Positions 25,401-34,204 are shown, counted from the stretch's first letter. The stretch is DNA of 64,000 nt from Apteryx mantelli (GCF_036417845.1 NC_089978.1:36572682-36636681), one strand, 5' to 3'. Numbers and translations: made by a program. The notes: a model not told the origin generated them from the sequence alone.

Positions 25401-27555
25401 GACTTGGGTCTATACAGATAATACTTCATCTTTAAGAAGGAATACTGTCTAATGGTTAGAGCAACCCACTGAAGTGGGAAACCTTTGAATGCCTCTTAGC
25501 TTGTGAGCTGGTCCCAGTCACACCACATCTCTGTCTCTGTTACCTCAGGTGAACATACTCTTAAAGCAAAAAATCTGGGACACTTTTGAGGCAGTCATGC
25601 AAAAAGCTAAAGTTTACACTTGAAAAAAAGCTTGCTGGTTTTGCCAGTGGCAGCTTTGGACTCATCAGAGGCATACACATATTTCTGAGTGCAGGATTTT
25701 TGCACTGGTGACTTACGATGTTCAAAGTTTTTCAGGAAACAGGAATATCACTGACATTCACCATGAGTTAAAAGAAAGCTTTTCTTGGATGTAAACTCAT
25801 TTAAACTTTTTGTTCAAAATACTATTCATCATCATTGAATGTTTATTCCACTTCGCTGTTTTTTCCTAGTAAATGTGGAACAAATTCTATTTGGCCCAAC
25901 AATGCATCCTTAAAAATGTTCTATAGGTGAAAAAGCCAAAAATTTTGACTAACAAAATGAAAAAAAGGCTATTTCAATGGTCTTGAAAATGGCTTCATGG
26001 TTAATATATGGAAAACAGAACTGTTCTGGTTTAGCTTGCAGTTATATTCTCTTTAGAGTTACTTCACATGCAAACTCAGAATAATATCTATCTACGTTGT
26101 CTAGGCTGTGCTTGTTACTGTCTGCAGATCTCTTTGAGGGCCTGAGGCGGAAGGTACCATGCAGCTGTGATGCACTGTTGTAAAGCTGTGATTCTGACAG
26201 CAGAATGCTAATCTGAAATGTGACCCTGGAATTACTGCTGCTACTTCTCCTTACTTCCCCACCTCAGCAATATAAACAGAAATGAGAGGCTCCTTTTTAT
26301 TTTTTTCCTGTCTCCCATGTTCTCAGTTTAACTGAGGAAGAAAATAACCTAAAATGCTTCTGAAATTGTATTTTCCAAGGGATTTCCTAGTGTATCAGGC
26401 TGGCAGGCATCAAATAGGTAGAAACAGAAATCTGCCTGTTGTCTGGAACAGCTCAGTGAGCACTTATTTTCTGCAAGTGAATCCTGACTGAGGATGAATG
26501 TCCCTATCAATTTTTTTCCCCTAAAATATAGTTGTAAATGATCTTTGACCACCAGATTTCTAAGGCAATCTGAAACACTTAGCAACATCCGGTTGCTGAA
26601 CTTGGCCCAAAATGAACATTTTAGACTTGAAGTTATGCATTTATGTCTGTGCTTTGCCACAAAACTAGTCCCTATTAAGCACACTGTAGAGGCTATGCTA
26701 TTCAAAACCTCTCTCCTATTGACACTGTTTGGAAAAACCTGTTTCTTCTCTTTGATTGCAGGTAGCTGCGTTCACCGTGGACTGCTGAATGTTAGTCAGC
26801 CCTATGTTGTAAAGCTGAACTGGAGAGGATTTTCTTACAAATATGGTTCCTGGGGTAGAGATTACTCTCCTTCTAACCTGGAGGAGGAAGTCTATTGGGT
26901 TGCACCATTGAACACAGATGGGAGATACTTCGAATATTATAGAATTTATAGTTCCTTTGATAATTTGCTGCTGTTTAGACCAATGTATGAAAGTAGAATA
27001 ACATATGGGGAAGGCAGTGGTGCTGCTCTTTATAATAATTTTTTGTACTATCATGCTTATAATTCAAGAGATATGGTCAAGCATAATTTAAAAACAAACA
27101 CCATGGTTTTGAGGAAGACGCTTCCAGATGCTGTTACTGGTAACCGTTTCTCTTATGCAGGTGTATCATGGCAAGACATAGACTTTGCCGTGGATGAAAG
27201 TGGGTTATGGGTAATATATTCAACAGAAAATAGCATGGGTAACATCGTGATTAGCAAACTCAATGAGACCACACTTGATGTGCTAAATACTTGGCAGACA
27301 AGACAGTACAAGCCATCTGTTTCCAATGCTTTCATGATATGTGGAATTCTGTATGCCACAAGGACAATGAACACTAGGAAAGAGGAAATCTTCTACATGT
27401 ATGACACAAGTACTGGCCAAGAAGGTACTATTAGTGTTGTTATGGATAAAAAATTAGATACAATCCAGAGTATCAATTATAACCCCACAGATCAAAGACT
27501 GTATGTTTACAATGATGGTTATCTTCTAAGATATGATCTGACCTTTCAGCATTAG
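4354..27555 (+). CDS. OLFM4: Olfactomedin 4 (full coding span, six exons)
   Basis: Six exons join in frame into a 491-residue secreted glycoprotein; mammalian OLFM4 is about 510. Order: signal peptide (about 1-19), linker (20-54), CQC motif (C69, C71), coiled-coil region (about 85-215), short Pro-rich hinge (about 220-228), olfactomedin domain (about 229-488). N-glycosylation sequons are at N58, N122, N179, N217, N237 and N395. Only five cysteines are present (69, 71, 212, 230, 421). C230-C421 would be the intradomain disulfide; the odd total implies intermolecular bonding, in keeping with the family's disulfide-linked multimers. Known biology from mammals: secreted protein of intestinal crypt cells and a neutrophil-granule subset, binding cadherins and lectins and dampening NOD/NF-kB signalling. 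All introns are GT-AG; the first four are phase 0 and the last phase 1. Identity is very secure from the exon 3-6 protein. Exon 2 is the least certain part. Function in this species is inferred by homology. Confidence 0.95.
4941..4968 (+). repeat. Poly-C/poly-A tract
   Basis: About 15 bases of nearly pure C (one T) pass directly into 13 A, followed by a GGAGAGGAGAAGGGGAG purine stretch. Length is likely variable between individuals and prone to sequencing error. Confidence 0.9.
5641..5982 (-). other. Possible decayed mobile-element ORF in intron 1
   Basis: A 113-codon frame on the minus strand, antisense to OLFM4, overlaps a 107-codon frame on the plus strand. The block has more CpG than the rest of the intron (for example GTAGCGGGGATTTGCG). 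The minus-strand product is Pro/Ser/Lys-rich with no motif I can name. The base composition and isolation inside an intron suggest a fragment of a transposable element, possibly the 5' part of a CR1 or an old retroelement. I cannot confirm this and assign no function. Confidence 0.25.
6435..6512 (+). CDS. OLFM4: OLFM4 coding exon 2 (small linker exon, predicted)
   Basis: A 78-base phase-0 exon of 26 codons (starts [11 protein letters not shown], ends RATPK). It is preceded by a pyrimidine tract ending TTTTCAG and followed by the donor AAG/GTATGG. It is open in the frame required by exons 1 and 3 and has no recognisable domain. It fills the place of the Ser-rich linker that I recall in mammalian OLFM4, where I remember only five exons. 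Skipping it would keep the frame and give a 465-residue protein, so it may be optional or, less likely, a false prediction. Confidence 0.6.
8630..8830. repeat. Degenerate ACCTAA-type interspersed repeat
   Basis: Words such as AGCACCTAAATGACTTAGGA, TAATTTAGGTACC, TTTAAAGGCACTCAGAAACT, GAAGTGCTTTGGTAACC and TAACTGCCAGAGAAATC resemble a palindromic reptile/bird repeat built around 'gcacctaa...ttaggtgc'. It is heavily diverged and the family name is not known to me. Confidence 0.3.
9814..9856. repeat. Small inverted repeat (hairpin)
   Basis: TGAAAAGTTTCAAATGAAGAA pairs with the complement of TTCTTCTTTTCAAAACTTTTCA, giving arms of about 21 bases with a few mismatches around a GAATTC centre. Too short to assign; possibly chance. 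Confidence 0.5.
10323..10475 (+). CDS. OLFM4: OLFM4 coding exon 3 (CQC motif and start of coiled coil)
   Basis: Fifty-one codons, phase 0 at both ends, with acceptor TTCTTTCAG and donor CAA/GTAAGG. The sequence contains the OLFM4 signature: an N-glycosylation sequon (FANVSGS), then [16 protein letters not shown], then a charged heptad-rich helix ([19 protein letters not shown]). The two cysteines of CQC (residues 69 and 71) are the likely inter-chain disulfide sites at the head of the coiled coil. Confidence 0.93.
11830..12010 (+). repeat. Unclassified interspersed repeat, copy 1
   Basis: GTATCTCAAATGCTGCTAGA, then CTCCACTGACTATAAGGGGA, then CAGACACCTAACATT and GCTGAATC match in order words near 61.0-61.5 kb in this window (CTCCACTGACTATAATG is shared almost exactly). 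Matches were made by eye; family unknown. Confidence 0.45.
15009..15024 (+). repeat. Poly-T tract
   Basis: Sixteen consecutive T within intron 3, with no identified retroposed sequence attached. Confidence 0.9.
16158..16171 (+). repeat. Poly-C tract
   Basis: Fourteen consecutive C, followed by CAAATAAAAC-type A-rich sequence, within intron 3. Confidence 0.9.
16709..16921 (+). CDS. OLFM4: OLFM4 coding exon 4 (coiled coil)
   Basis: Seventy-one codons, phase 0 at both ends. A long T-rich tract ending TTTAAG precedes it and the donor is GAG/GTATGC. It encodes the central coiled coil: [19 protein letters not shown], then [20 protein letters not shown]. This is the segment most like mammalian OLFM4 outside the olfactomedin domain. 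It includes a glycosylation sequon at N122 and no cysteine. Confidence 0.95.
16922..17821 (+). other. OLFM4: OLFM4 intron 4
   Basis: GT-AG intron of 900 bases, AT-rich, ending in a long T tract and CTTTAG. I see no repeat or coding feature in it. Confidence 0.85.
17822..17975 (+). CDS. OLFM4: OLFM4 coding exon 5 (end of coiled coil and hinge)
   Basis: Fifty-one codons plus the first base of a split Gly codon, so the following intron is phase 1. The acceptor is a long T tract ending CTTTAG and the donor is CAG/GTAAGC. It encodes the end of the coiled coil ([19 protein letters not shown], then LKECEEG) and a short Pro-rich hinge (VPPYFPP). C212 in KECE is conserved in the family. Sequons lie at N179 and N217. 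Confidence 0.95.
21041..21059 (+). repeat. T-rich homopolymer tract
   Basis: T-run interrupted by one C, in intron 5. Together with the A19 tract at 21216 it brackets about 155 bases, but the sequence between shows no known element. Confidence 0.85.
21216..21234 (+). repeat. Poly-A tract
   Basis: Nineteen consecutive A in intron 5. No retroposed gene or SINE is recognisable just upstream. Confidence 0.9.
21451..21488 (+). repeat. Purine-rich 10-bp tandem repeat
   Basis: AGACAGAGAG is repeated nearly three times, preceded by a diverged unit (ACAGAGAGGG). Confidence 0.8.
22733..23031. repeat. Long imperfect palindrome (about 300 bp) in intron 5
   Basis: Two arms of about 148 bases are inverted copies around a centre at 22881. 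Exact matching blocks: 22769-22779 with 22987-22997; 22797-22815 with 22952-22970 (19 bases); 22814-22830 with 22933-22949 (17 bases); 22841-22856 with 22906-22921 (16 bases); 22871-22880 with 22882-22891. Between blocks there are substitutions and small indels, such as an inserted 'TACA' in one arm. Similarity fades beyond both ends. As intronic RNA it could fold into one long hairpin. It could be a palindromic nonautonomous DNA transposon, an inverted duplication or a hairpin RNA source; no terminal motif or target-site duplication was identified. Confidence 0.85.
24334..25128 (-). mobile_element. CR1 LINE, 5'-truncated, antisense in OLFM4 intron 5
   Basis: Read on the minus strand, this begins abruptly at about 25128 (AGGAACCTCATGAAATTC) and ends with the CR1 3' region and two copies of ATTCTGTG. 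The 3' end is recognisable by GGTCCCTTCCAACCTCAG-like text and the 'GACTAGATGATCTCCAGAGG' region. This places the genome among birds and close relatives, where CR1 is the dominant LINE. The element lies opposite in direction to OLFM4. The sharp 5' break is the usual outcome of incomplete reverse transcription. No target-site duplication was evident. Confidence 0.93.
24417..25115 (-). CDS. CR1 ORF2 C-terminal part (reverse-transcriptase protein end), open
   Basis: A 232-codon frame covers the end of CR1 ORF2: thumb and C-terminal region after the catalytic core. Diagnostic text includes [77 protein letters not shown] and [17 protein letters not shown]. The endonuclease and the catalytic polymerase motifs are absent because the copy is 5'-truncated, so it cannot encode an active protein. 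The absence of stops or frameshifts over 700 bases suggests a fairly recent insertion. The open frames on the opposite strand and in other frames here are shadows of it. Confidence 0.88.
   Translation of the reverse strand: MKFNKGKCRVLHLGRNNPMQQYRLGVDLLESSSAEKDLGVLVDTKLSMRQQCALVAKKANGILGCIRKSVASRSREVILPLSSALLRPHLEYRVQFWAPQYKREVALLEQVQQRATKMIRGPEHLSYEERLRELGLFSLEKRRLRGDLINVYKYLKGGCREDGARLFSVVPSDRTRGNGHKLKHRHFHLNMRKNFFTVRVTEHWNRLPREVVESPSLEIFKTRLDAILCNVL
25445..25550 (+). repeat. MIR-like SINE remnant
   Basis: CTGTCTAATGGTTAGAGCA resembles the tRNA-related A-box region of MIR/CORE-SINEs, followed by a diverged body and CATCTCTGTCTCTGTTACCTCAG, which fits the 'ctctctgtgcctcagttt' region. It is too decayed and lacks a cloverleaf, so it is not a tRNA gene. 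Confidence 0.45.
26762..27555 (+). CDS. OLFM4: OLFM4 terminal coding exon 6 (olfactomedin domain)
   Basis: The acceptor GATTGCAG precedes it; its first two bases complete the split Gly codon and it runs to TAG at 27553-27555. It encodes the whole olfactomedin beta-propeller. Visible motifs are GSCVHRG (C230), [30 protein letters not shown], the [17 protein letters not shown] core (residues 366-382), SNAFMICG (C421), ATRTMNTR and [13 protein letters not shown] at the end. Comparing from memory with the myocilin calcium site, D368 and N416 correspond to ligands, but N466 (SINYNP) stands where myocilin has an aspartate; mammalian OLFM4 has the same Asn. The frame is also open upstream to 26545, but that part is intronic. 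Confidence 0.97.
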
Positions 27556-29030
27556 TATCTCAATGATACAACCACATGGTAAAACTTGGCATCAACTAAA
27601 ATGAGAGATCTGGTATGCCTTTAGTCAATGCTAATGCCAATTTAGGGTTCACCTGGTCTGATGAACTGTATCTGCTGGGTGTTATATATATTACTTTGAT
27701 TAGTTTCCTTAAAGGATTAGCCCACTCTTATCGATACTATTGCTGGCAGCAGTGTTTGGCAGTACTGGATTCTTCTGGTTTTGATTGGTGTTTATTGGTG
27801 CTTGGTGCATTACAAGTTTCTTACCTCTAAGAGTAGATTTAGTGCATAGTTTTAGTGCATTTTGTTCACAGAAATTGATGGGCACAGCTTGCCCACTGAC
27901 TGAGAAGCTAATTACCCAGAAATGTGCATTTGTCCATGTTATACAGGCAAGGCACCCAGAAACTGAGAATGAATTCCCACTGATCTTTATCAGAGTAAAT
28001 TAAGGCCTCGGTGAAATTACTAGAGGGATTATAATCGTATAGGAAGTAGGACTTGGTCTGAAGAGAGCAGACCATTTTTTAGGTTAGAGCAGTAATAGCT
28101 GACTCAAGGCTTCAGGAGAGGGTGTAGAAATGCCATTTGTTGTCTGAAGTCCTTCCATGCAGAGAGAAGAGAACACACTGGGGCAGGGACAAAGTGCAGA
28201 GCCTACAGCACCCACATCACTGCCCATCCCTTCACTGATGCAGTGGGACAGCTGCCCCTGGGATAGCCCTTTTCCACATGCAGCTGCCTCCCCACAGCTC
28301 AGCTGTCTCCTGAGAGGGCTTCCTGGAATGACTGCAGAGGCAGAGCTGGCAGCAGGGCTTTCACCATCTTTCTTTTTGTCCCACTCTGCTGCCCTAAGCA
28401 ATTCCTTGTGCCTAGACCTGGCCTTACACATGGCCTTATTGCAATCTAGCCATGTTTTGTAGTCACCATGACTCCATTTTCCTGGCAGTAGGATGCAGGA
28501 AACACTGTTTTCCTTTCTTTTATGCCCTTGTAAGCTGATCCAAATCCTTCCATTGACTTCTGTGGTCACGGGTAGCTCTTAGGTGTATATCATGCACTGC
28601 TGTAGAATGACAGCTGTGTTGTTTAATGTGCCTCTATTCAGCATTTTTGCCATTCTGTAATTAGACTCCTGAGAGCCTTGTTAGTGTAAGGTCCAATTCA
28701 TTCCTTGTGTAATTCCATCTTATAGCAAGGTAAATGGTCTTGCAGAAAGCAGAAGTCTGGTCAGACTAGCTGGATATGTGTTTGTTTTTTAAATGGCTAG
28801 TGTGTAATTGTTTCTGAATGTGTGTACTGTATTAATGTGTTACCTTCATCATGTCAGGAAGCAAACTGAAATAATATAATTCTGAGCTATACAATGGTGA
28901 AAAAAGCAGTTTTCATTTTTCATTTTCTTCTATTACCCCTGCAATCATGTTTGTGTCTTCTGATAATCAAAAGCAATGCACATGCAAATGATTACTTCCT
29001 TCTTAATAAAAAAATCTTTAAAAGAATCTG
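27556..29030 (+). other. OLFM4: Probable OLFM4 3' untranslated region
   Basis: Sequence between the stop codon and the first good polyadenylation signal. A UTR of about 1.4 kb agrees with the long 3' UTR I recall for mammalian OLFM4. The open frames inside (27615-27830, 28084-28569 minus strand) have no recognisable content. The cleavage site is inferred. Confidence 0.5.
29005..29010 (+). promoter_or_regulatory. OLFM4: Candidate OLFM4 polyadenylation signal
   Basis: AATAAA within CTTAATAAAAAAATC is the first canonical signal after the stop codon. TG-rich sequence (GCTTGTGACAACTTGGTAAC) follows about 50 bases on. Alternatives are ATTAAA near 29049 and AATAAA at 29470. Confidence 0.45.
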
Positions 29031-30049
29031 AGCTGTACTCCAGAGATATTAAAAGCTGCTTGTGACAACTTGGTAACTTTTGGGATTCCACAGGAAGTCA
29101 GCCAGACCAAATGTTTGAAACAGGGTCATCGCACTCACTTGGGGTCAGTGTACTTAAATAGCTCTGGGAATAACATGAGAGTGTGAATCAGTATGTCAAC
29201 AAGTACATAAAAGGAGCTTTATTTCATCACCTTGAAATATGTTAGCTGATTAGGATAACATTTCTCCATCAAGGTGAGATGTTACTCGAGATGTCGAAGG
29301 CTGATTAACCAAAGACAGATTTTGAAGCCAGATCCTGCCACTTATCAGGTATCAGCATCTGTTTCTTGGAAACATGCAAAATGAATTTGAAAGCCATGGA
29401 AGCATTGGTGCAGTGATCTGATCAGTCAGCACAGGCATGGCTTGTGTGTGAATAACCCATAACAGCCCAAATAAAGATTTGGCTGTAAAAAAGAAGAAAA
29501 TACTGCAAAATGTATTTTTTTCCTCTACATTTGTCCACGACATGGAAGGTGAGTAGATTTCCACTTATTATGAAGAACTGCCTTAGGCAGAGGCCTTGGA
29601 GTGCCTCAGCTCACCACGTTTTAAGGTGTGAGCTGATGTTAGCATGAGCGTGACTGATTCTGGTGAATTAACTGTGATTCTCACAGTAATCCCTGGAGAC
29701 ATGTCATTATAGGATAGCCTTTTCCTCATTGCAAATGATGATCAGCCTGCATGGGCAGTGGAGGTGGAGATGTAGGGACTGCCCATCACGCTCTGCTGCT
29801 GTGGGGCCCAGACAGATGTGGCCCGGCACGGGTCTCCAGGTGGAGACCATCGGGAGTGGCCCAGAAGATGTGAAGACTGGGGTGACAGTCATCTTTTCCA
29901 GGTACCAGTCAGCATCACTGCAGAGAAGATATTTAAAAGATGATCAGACTAGATCCCATTAGCTCAGAGAGAAAACAGAATCATCCCTCCACTTATAAAA
30001 CCTTAAGATGCCTTTTTGGGGGAGAGGCTTGGTCAGGATGTCTCAGCCT

Positions 30050-30320
30050 TGGCAAGTTTGGTCTTTGACCTTGTCCTTTGGTACTATTTCCCAGGTACCT
30101 GGAGTAGAGGCACTGCATGGGCTGGTGGCTCCCCATGGCCGGGGCCGGTACCAGCAGGGGCTCCTGGTGGGGCATGGCTGGGCCTGGCTGCCAGGGCCCA
30201 TCCCACCACCCTGCGGGGGACAAGGGCACCGGGGCAGCCGGGGCAGCCCCAGCCCTTGGGGGCGTCAGGCACCGCTTTGGGGACGGAAATGGGCTGAGAC
30301 TGGGCCAGGCTCTAACAGCT
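30050..30320. other. GC-rich block downstream of OLFM4
   Basis: A sharp local rise in G+C (GGCCGGGGCCGGTACC, CCGGGGCAGCCGGGGCAGCC) in AT-rich surroundings, open in several frames on both strands because stop codons are rare in such DNA. It contains the direct repeat CGGGGCAGC twice. No promoter, splice sites or protein family are recognised; it is not called as a gene. Confidence 0.4.
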
Positions 30321-31379
30321 GGAAATGCTTGTATTAATGTTTTAAGGTGCTTTAGAGATATGTAGAAATATCACTGTCATTTTAGAAACAGAAAAATATA
30401 GGAAAGAAATTACTACAGTCCAGCTGTTGGCCTATTGATTTGGCATCTCCCTGCAGAGGTTTTGGGGAATATAAACAATATTGAACATAAATAGTACCTG
30501 CCACAGAGCTTGGAGAAGAGGACATCAGTTTGTATGGTGTCACAGAGAAATATAGTACAGGGACTTCAATGTAATTTCATTGATGAGGGGTTTTCACACT
30601 GCCTAACTCTAGGAACCTAAGTTAGGAGACTAGTCTGTGATTCAAGCAAAAATCACATACAGACAGGTACCCTCTGCATTTTATTCAGAGCACTTTAAGA
30701 GGAGGGAGTAGTACATCTTTTCACTTCTTCCTGTAGACTTGTCCTCTCAGGCCTTGGATGAGGGTGGTTTAGCAGAATTGGCTATTAAAATCGATGTGTG
30801 TTCTTGAACTGGCCACAAAATACAACCTTGGGCAGTCTTCACTTGCTGTCCCTGCTGCACCTCTCCTGCAGACAGTGCTACCTGTGCTTTGTTTGGTGCG
30901 TGTTTCCTCCTCTCCTTTCTCCTTGGACACAGAGAGGTCCTCACCCAGAAGCTTCCCAGCACTAGCTGTTCCTGGTTTGGTGTCTTCATAATACTATTTC
31001 TTAGACATGACTATTGCCTTCAGTGACAGAAGTGTCACTCTGACCCTCTTCACCCAGGCTTTCCTGACACCCATTGACCTCCTTCCCTTCCTCTTTAGAT
31101 CTGTTCAAACTGCAGTCACAAATTCATCCTTTTTTTTTGCATTTTGAAGTCCTCCTTGATCCCCCATCCCTTTTAGCAAGTTAGATGGAAGCTCTTTATT
31201 CTTCATTCCAGGACTTTTGCAGCCTTGCCTCTTAGTGACCCTGTTAACTGATCCTCCTTACTTGCTGCCTGACTGATGCCAAACTCCCGCATCCACTTGT
31301 TCCCTTGTGATGCACCCTCCTTTGTCTTCCACACTGACACTTCTCTCTGGGACATCCTCTCCAAACAGATCTATCTGTC

Positions 31380-31740
31380 AGCTCCCCTGGGCTCCTCCAA
31401 ATCTCTCATCAAGGCCAACTTCTGCTGTGAAGCTCCTGATAAATTGCCAACTGACTACAGCCAACTTGTTGCCTTCAGTATGAGACTGGTATTTATTTGC
31501 ATCATATATTCAATTAGCTGGCACATGAGAGCATAGAGTTGGCACATATAAACTCTCTTATTATTCATTCCTGTATGTTACTCCCTCACTGTCTGTTACA
31601 TTTGCTGGTTGTATCTTGTCTTAAACAAGACTGTATATGCCTCAAGAGAAAGACCTGTCTTTTCGTTTCAGGTAGTACAGCGCCTAGTACAGTCAGTTGC
31701 TACCTTCCTCCTCTCTCCTAGGTACTTCTGAGTAATAAAC
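31380..31740 (+). repeat. L2/CR1-clade LINE 3'-end remnant
   Basis: CTCCAAATCTCTCATCAAGG, then GACTGTATATGCCTCAAG, GAAAGACCTGTCTTTTCG, GTACAGCGCCTAGTACAG and a terminal GAGTAATAAACAACAAAC follow the order of an L2-type 3' end ('gactgtaagctcct..gggcagggac..tgtct..acagcgcctagcaca..aataaa'). Diverged; assigned by eye. The frame at 31276-31536 is not a gene. Confidence 0.45.
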
Positions 31741-32879
31741 AACAAACAGCAGCAATAGCTGGCCAGGGATTGTTGCATGCATCTGTGTTTTTGTCTGAAT
31801 TTTCATGCATGCTGCTACGTGTGCTGAATATAAATTGGCTTTGAAAAGTAGGAAAACAATATGCTTCCAGACAACTGAGTAAACATTCTGCTGGAAACAG
31901 TTTCAATAGCTATGTGCACATAGTGTAGTTATAATTCATCCCTAAATTTCTACCCTGTGAAGTAGGATCACTTTCTCTCCTGTAAATATTAGATTGCTTT
32001 CCTTTTTTTCTTCGCGTTTTTTGTGACTGCGTGATAGTTGCTCCCTGAAAGCCAGAGACCAGTGGCACAAGTGTGGACCATGCACAGAGCCTGCAGCCAT
32101 GATCTTTTCCATACCATGGAATAACTTGTGGTTTTGCAGGACGAGAAGTTCTCCTTCCAGTAGGACAAAATGCATGCTTGCAGCCGAGCCAGGTTTGAGG
32201 AGATCAGAATTAAAGACTCACAACATTGCAGTTTGTAAAAGCGAGCATTTGTGAGGGTGAATGTGTGTGTCTAGCAGGAATCCTGCCTTCCCCTCTGCTC
32301 ACTGGGCTGCTGCCAGTTTGCAAGCTGTTAGCCATGTACTGGGGAGCAAATGAAGTGAGAGAAGCTGCATGGGCAACTGTTTTTGAGAGCTCCTCAGGGA
32401 ATGGCTCCTGCCACTGGCCTACATTTTCTGGACCAGTTGGGCCATACTTAGCATTAGGCCACGGTTGGAGGCAAACCTGGCTTTAAACCATTACTCCTTC
32501 CCAGCAATGAGTCTGGACAGTGTTGGTCTGGACTCTGGCACAACAGCTCCCAAATTTCTTTATCTTCTGCCTGCTGCTAGTGATTTCCAAGGAGTAGTGG
32601 CACACAGTCTTATCCCACAAATATCTCTTTGCCTTTGCTACATCTGTGATGCTGGAGAGGGAAAGAGATGTCCAGCAAGTAGATCCCTAGATGGCAGAAG
32701 GTGTAACTTGCAGTAGACTCCTGACTGCTCCACATTTGGCTGGGTCTGTGCGACACAGCTCTGTGCTGAAGACTGGCAGAGTCCTGAAAGAGATCCCAGG
32801 AGATGTCCTTGTCCACCCCTCTGCTTGGAGGCAGCATCAGATAAATCTGAGCTGCCTTTGACAGCTATTTGTGTAATCT

Positions 32880-33370
32880 GCTCTTTAAAACCTCTAATGA
32901 TGGAAATTTGACAGTCTCCCTAGGTGACCTCTTTGGGCACTTAACTACCCTCAAACTAGGACTTTTTTCATAAATCTTCTCTGTTGCAAATTGAGCAGAT
33001 TTAAGAAGATAAGCATGACTGTGTTAGTTAGACCAAAGGCTTGGCTGTCCCAGCATCCTGTATGTAACAGTGGCCAGTAGCAGAGCCTTCAGAAAAGAGT
33101 ATAGGAGCAGGGCAAGGATGCAGTGATAATCCCTCCTGTAGACTTTCCTAGCTTGAAATCTGGCAATGTTTTTCTTGTTCAGTCCATGACAGATCGAAAG
33201 CACAGTTGCCAGCTTTCGTCATTTACGAGGTGGATGATGCTTGTCATATATCTACAAAGCATCTTCTTTTCTAGATGAAAAAAGCCCAGTTTCCCATCCC
33301 TTCCTCATGGACCATGTTTACTAAATCTTACAAAATTTGTATCGATCTCTCCTTTCAGTTGATGTGCACC
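32880..33370 (-). mobile_element. Old CR1 remnant split by another repeat
   Basis: The part 32880-33000 (TCTAATGATGGAAATTTGAC, TCCCTAGGTGACCTCTTTGG, CACTTAACTACCCTCA) and the part 33255-33370 (CTTTTCTAGATGAAAAAAGC, CCAGTTTCCCATCCCTTCCT, CATGGACCATGTTTACTAAA) read on the minus strand as consecutive pieces of a CR1 3' region. About 250 unrelated bases separate them. Far more diverged than the copy in intron 5. Confidence 0.5.
33015..33180 (+). repeat. Interspersed repeat of the 'AGACCAAAGG' type, nested in a CR1
   Basis: GTTAGACCAAAGGCTTGGCT, CCCAGCATCCTGTATGTAAC and AGTGGCCAGTAGCAGAGCC, then AGAGTATAGGAGCAGGGCAA, match a repeat common in turtle and archosaur genomes ('AGACCAAAGGTCCATCTAG', 'cagtatcctgt..acagtggcc'). 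It sits between two CR1 halves, so it appears to have inserted later. Class uncertain. Confidence 0.45.
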
Positions 33371-33948
33371 TCTTTTCATCATCATAATCATCAAGGAAAG
33401 TAGAGCAACTACCTGCAAATTTCACATGTAATGCTTTGGACTGGGACCATCTTTTATATTGCTGTTTGGGTTGGCCCCCCACTGAGTTTGAAAGGAAAGC
33501 ACCAAGGAACTGGGAAAGAGAAGACACAAGGAGCCTAATGCCCTAGCCCAGGTAACGCCCCTGAGCATGCACTGTCCCAAGGTCTGCTGCCTGTGCCTGA
33601 AGTTCTTTATGAATGGGATACATGACTGTAATATGGAATATGCACAAGCTGTCTTTGGTGTCAAAGCCAGATCTGGGACTCCCTCTTCCTCAGAGAGGGA
33701 ACTGGGCTGCTGAACTGCCTGGTCTCTTGCCACCTCTCTGAGGCTCCAGGGATATTGCATTCCTGCCTGCACAGAGATACAGTTTTCATAGGAAAGATGG
33801 AGAATCCATGCTCCAAACCCTGTGTTATTCCCTGCTTGGCTTCAGCCTGGTGCTGTCTTGGGAGCTGAGGGATTTGTGGATTTGTACAGGGTTTGGCTGT
33901 GACCCCAGTATTAAAAGACAAATAACTAGGGGATTTCATTCTTTGTCA

Positions 33949-33962
33949 TTTTTTTTTTTTTT
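33949..33962 (+). repeat. Poly-T tract
   Basis: Fourteen consecutive T, followed by CCTGGCTCAGC. Confidence 0.9.
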
Positions 33963-34032
33963 CCTGGCTCAGCTGTTAGTTATTCTGCATCCTCCTCTTA
34001 GAAGTTAGTTCTCTCATGGGTTTGCATGGGGA

Positions 34033-34183
34033 ACCTAGGGTATGTCTGTGCCCTGCGATGCAACTCCACACAGTGACACTTAAGGGCTAACTCTAAGCAG
34101 AGTAAAGCCGCCAGTGCCTCTTGGACCCCAGACAGAGATCTCTCCCTAGTCCTCTTTCATTTGGCAGTATAGACAGCTCCTTT
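34033..34183. repeat. Possible nonautonomous DNA transposon with TIR-like ends
   Basis: The left end GGGTATGTCTGTGCCCTGC and the complement of the right end GGCAGTATAGACAGCTCC share the pattern of the reptile/bird 'GGGTATGTCTACACTGC' ends. About 150 bases lie between. Target-site duplication not found. Confidence 0.35.
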
Positions 34184-34204
34184 AAGCTGAAAAACAGGAT
34201 AACT

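Larger units (their letters stand above)
17976..26761 (+). other. OLFM4: OLFM4 intron 5
   Basis: GT-AG phase-1 intron of about 8.8 kb, the largest in the gene. It holds several homopolymer and simple repeats near 21.0-21.5 kb, a long imperfect palindrome at 22733-23031, an antisense CR1 LINE at about 24334-25128 and a MIR-like remnant at 25445-25550. The stretch 18.0-21.0 kb shows nothing I recognise. Confidence 0.8.

Noticed and set aside
25445-25550. Possible tRNA gene (GTCTAATGGTTAGAGC resembles an A box)
   Set aside because: No B box or cloverleaf; the following text fits a decayed MIR-type SINE.
26545-26761. In-frame upstream extension of the olfactomedin exon
   Set aside because: The frame happens to be open, but a good acceptor (GATTGCAG) precedes 26762, the split Gly codon joins exactly to exon 5, and the extension has no OLFM4-like sequence.
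28084-28569. 161-codon minus-strand frame after OLFM4
   Set aside because: No family motif; falls in the probable 3' UTR; composition looks like chance in a moderately GC-rich stretch.
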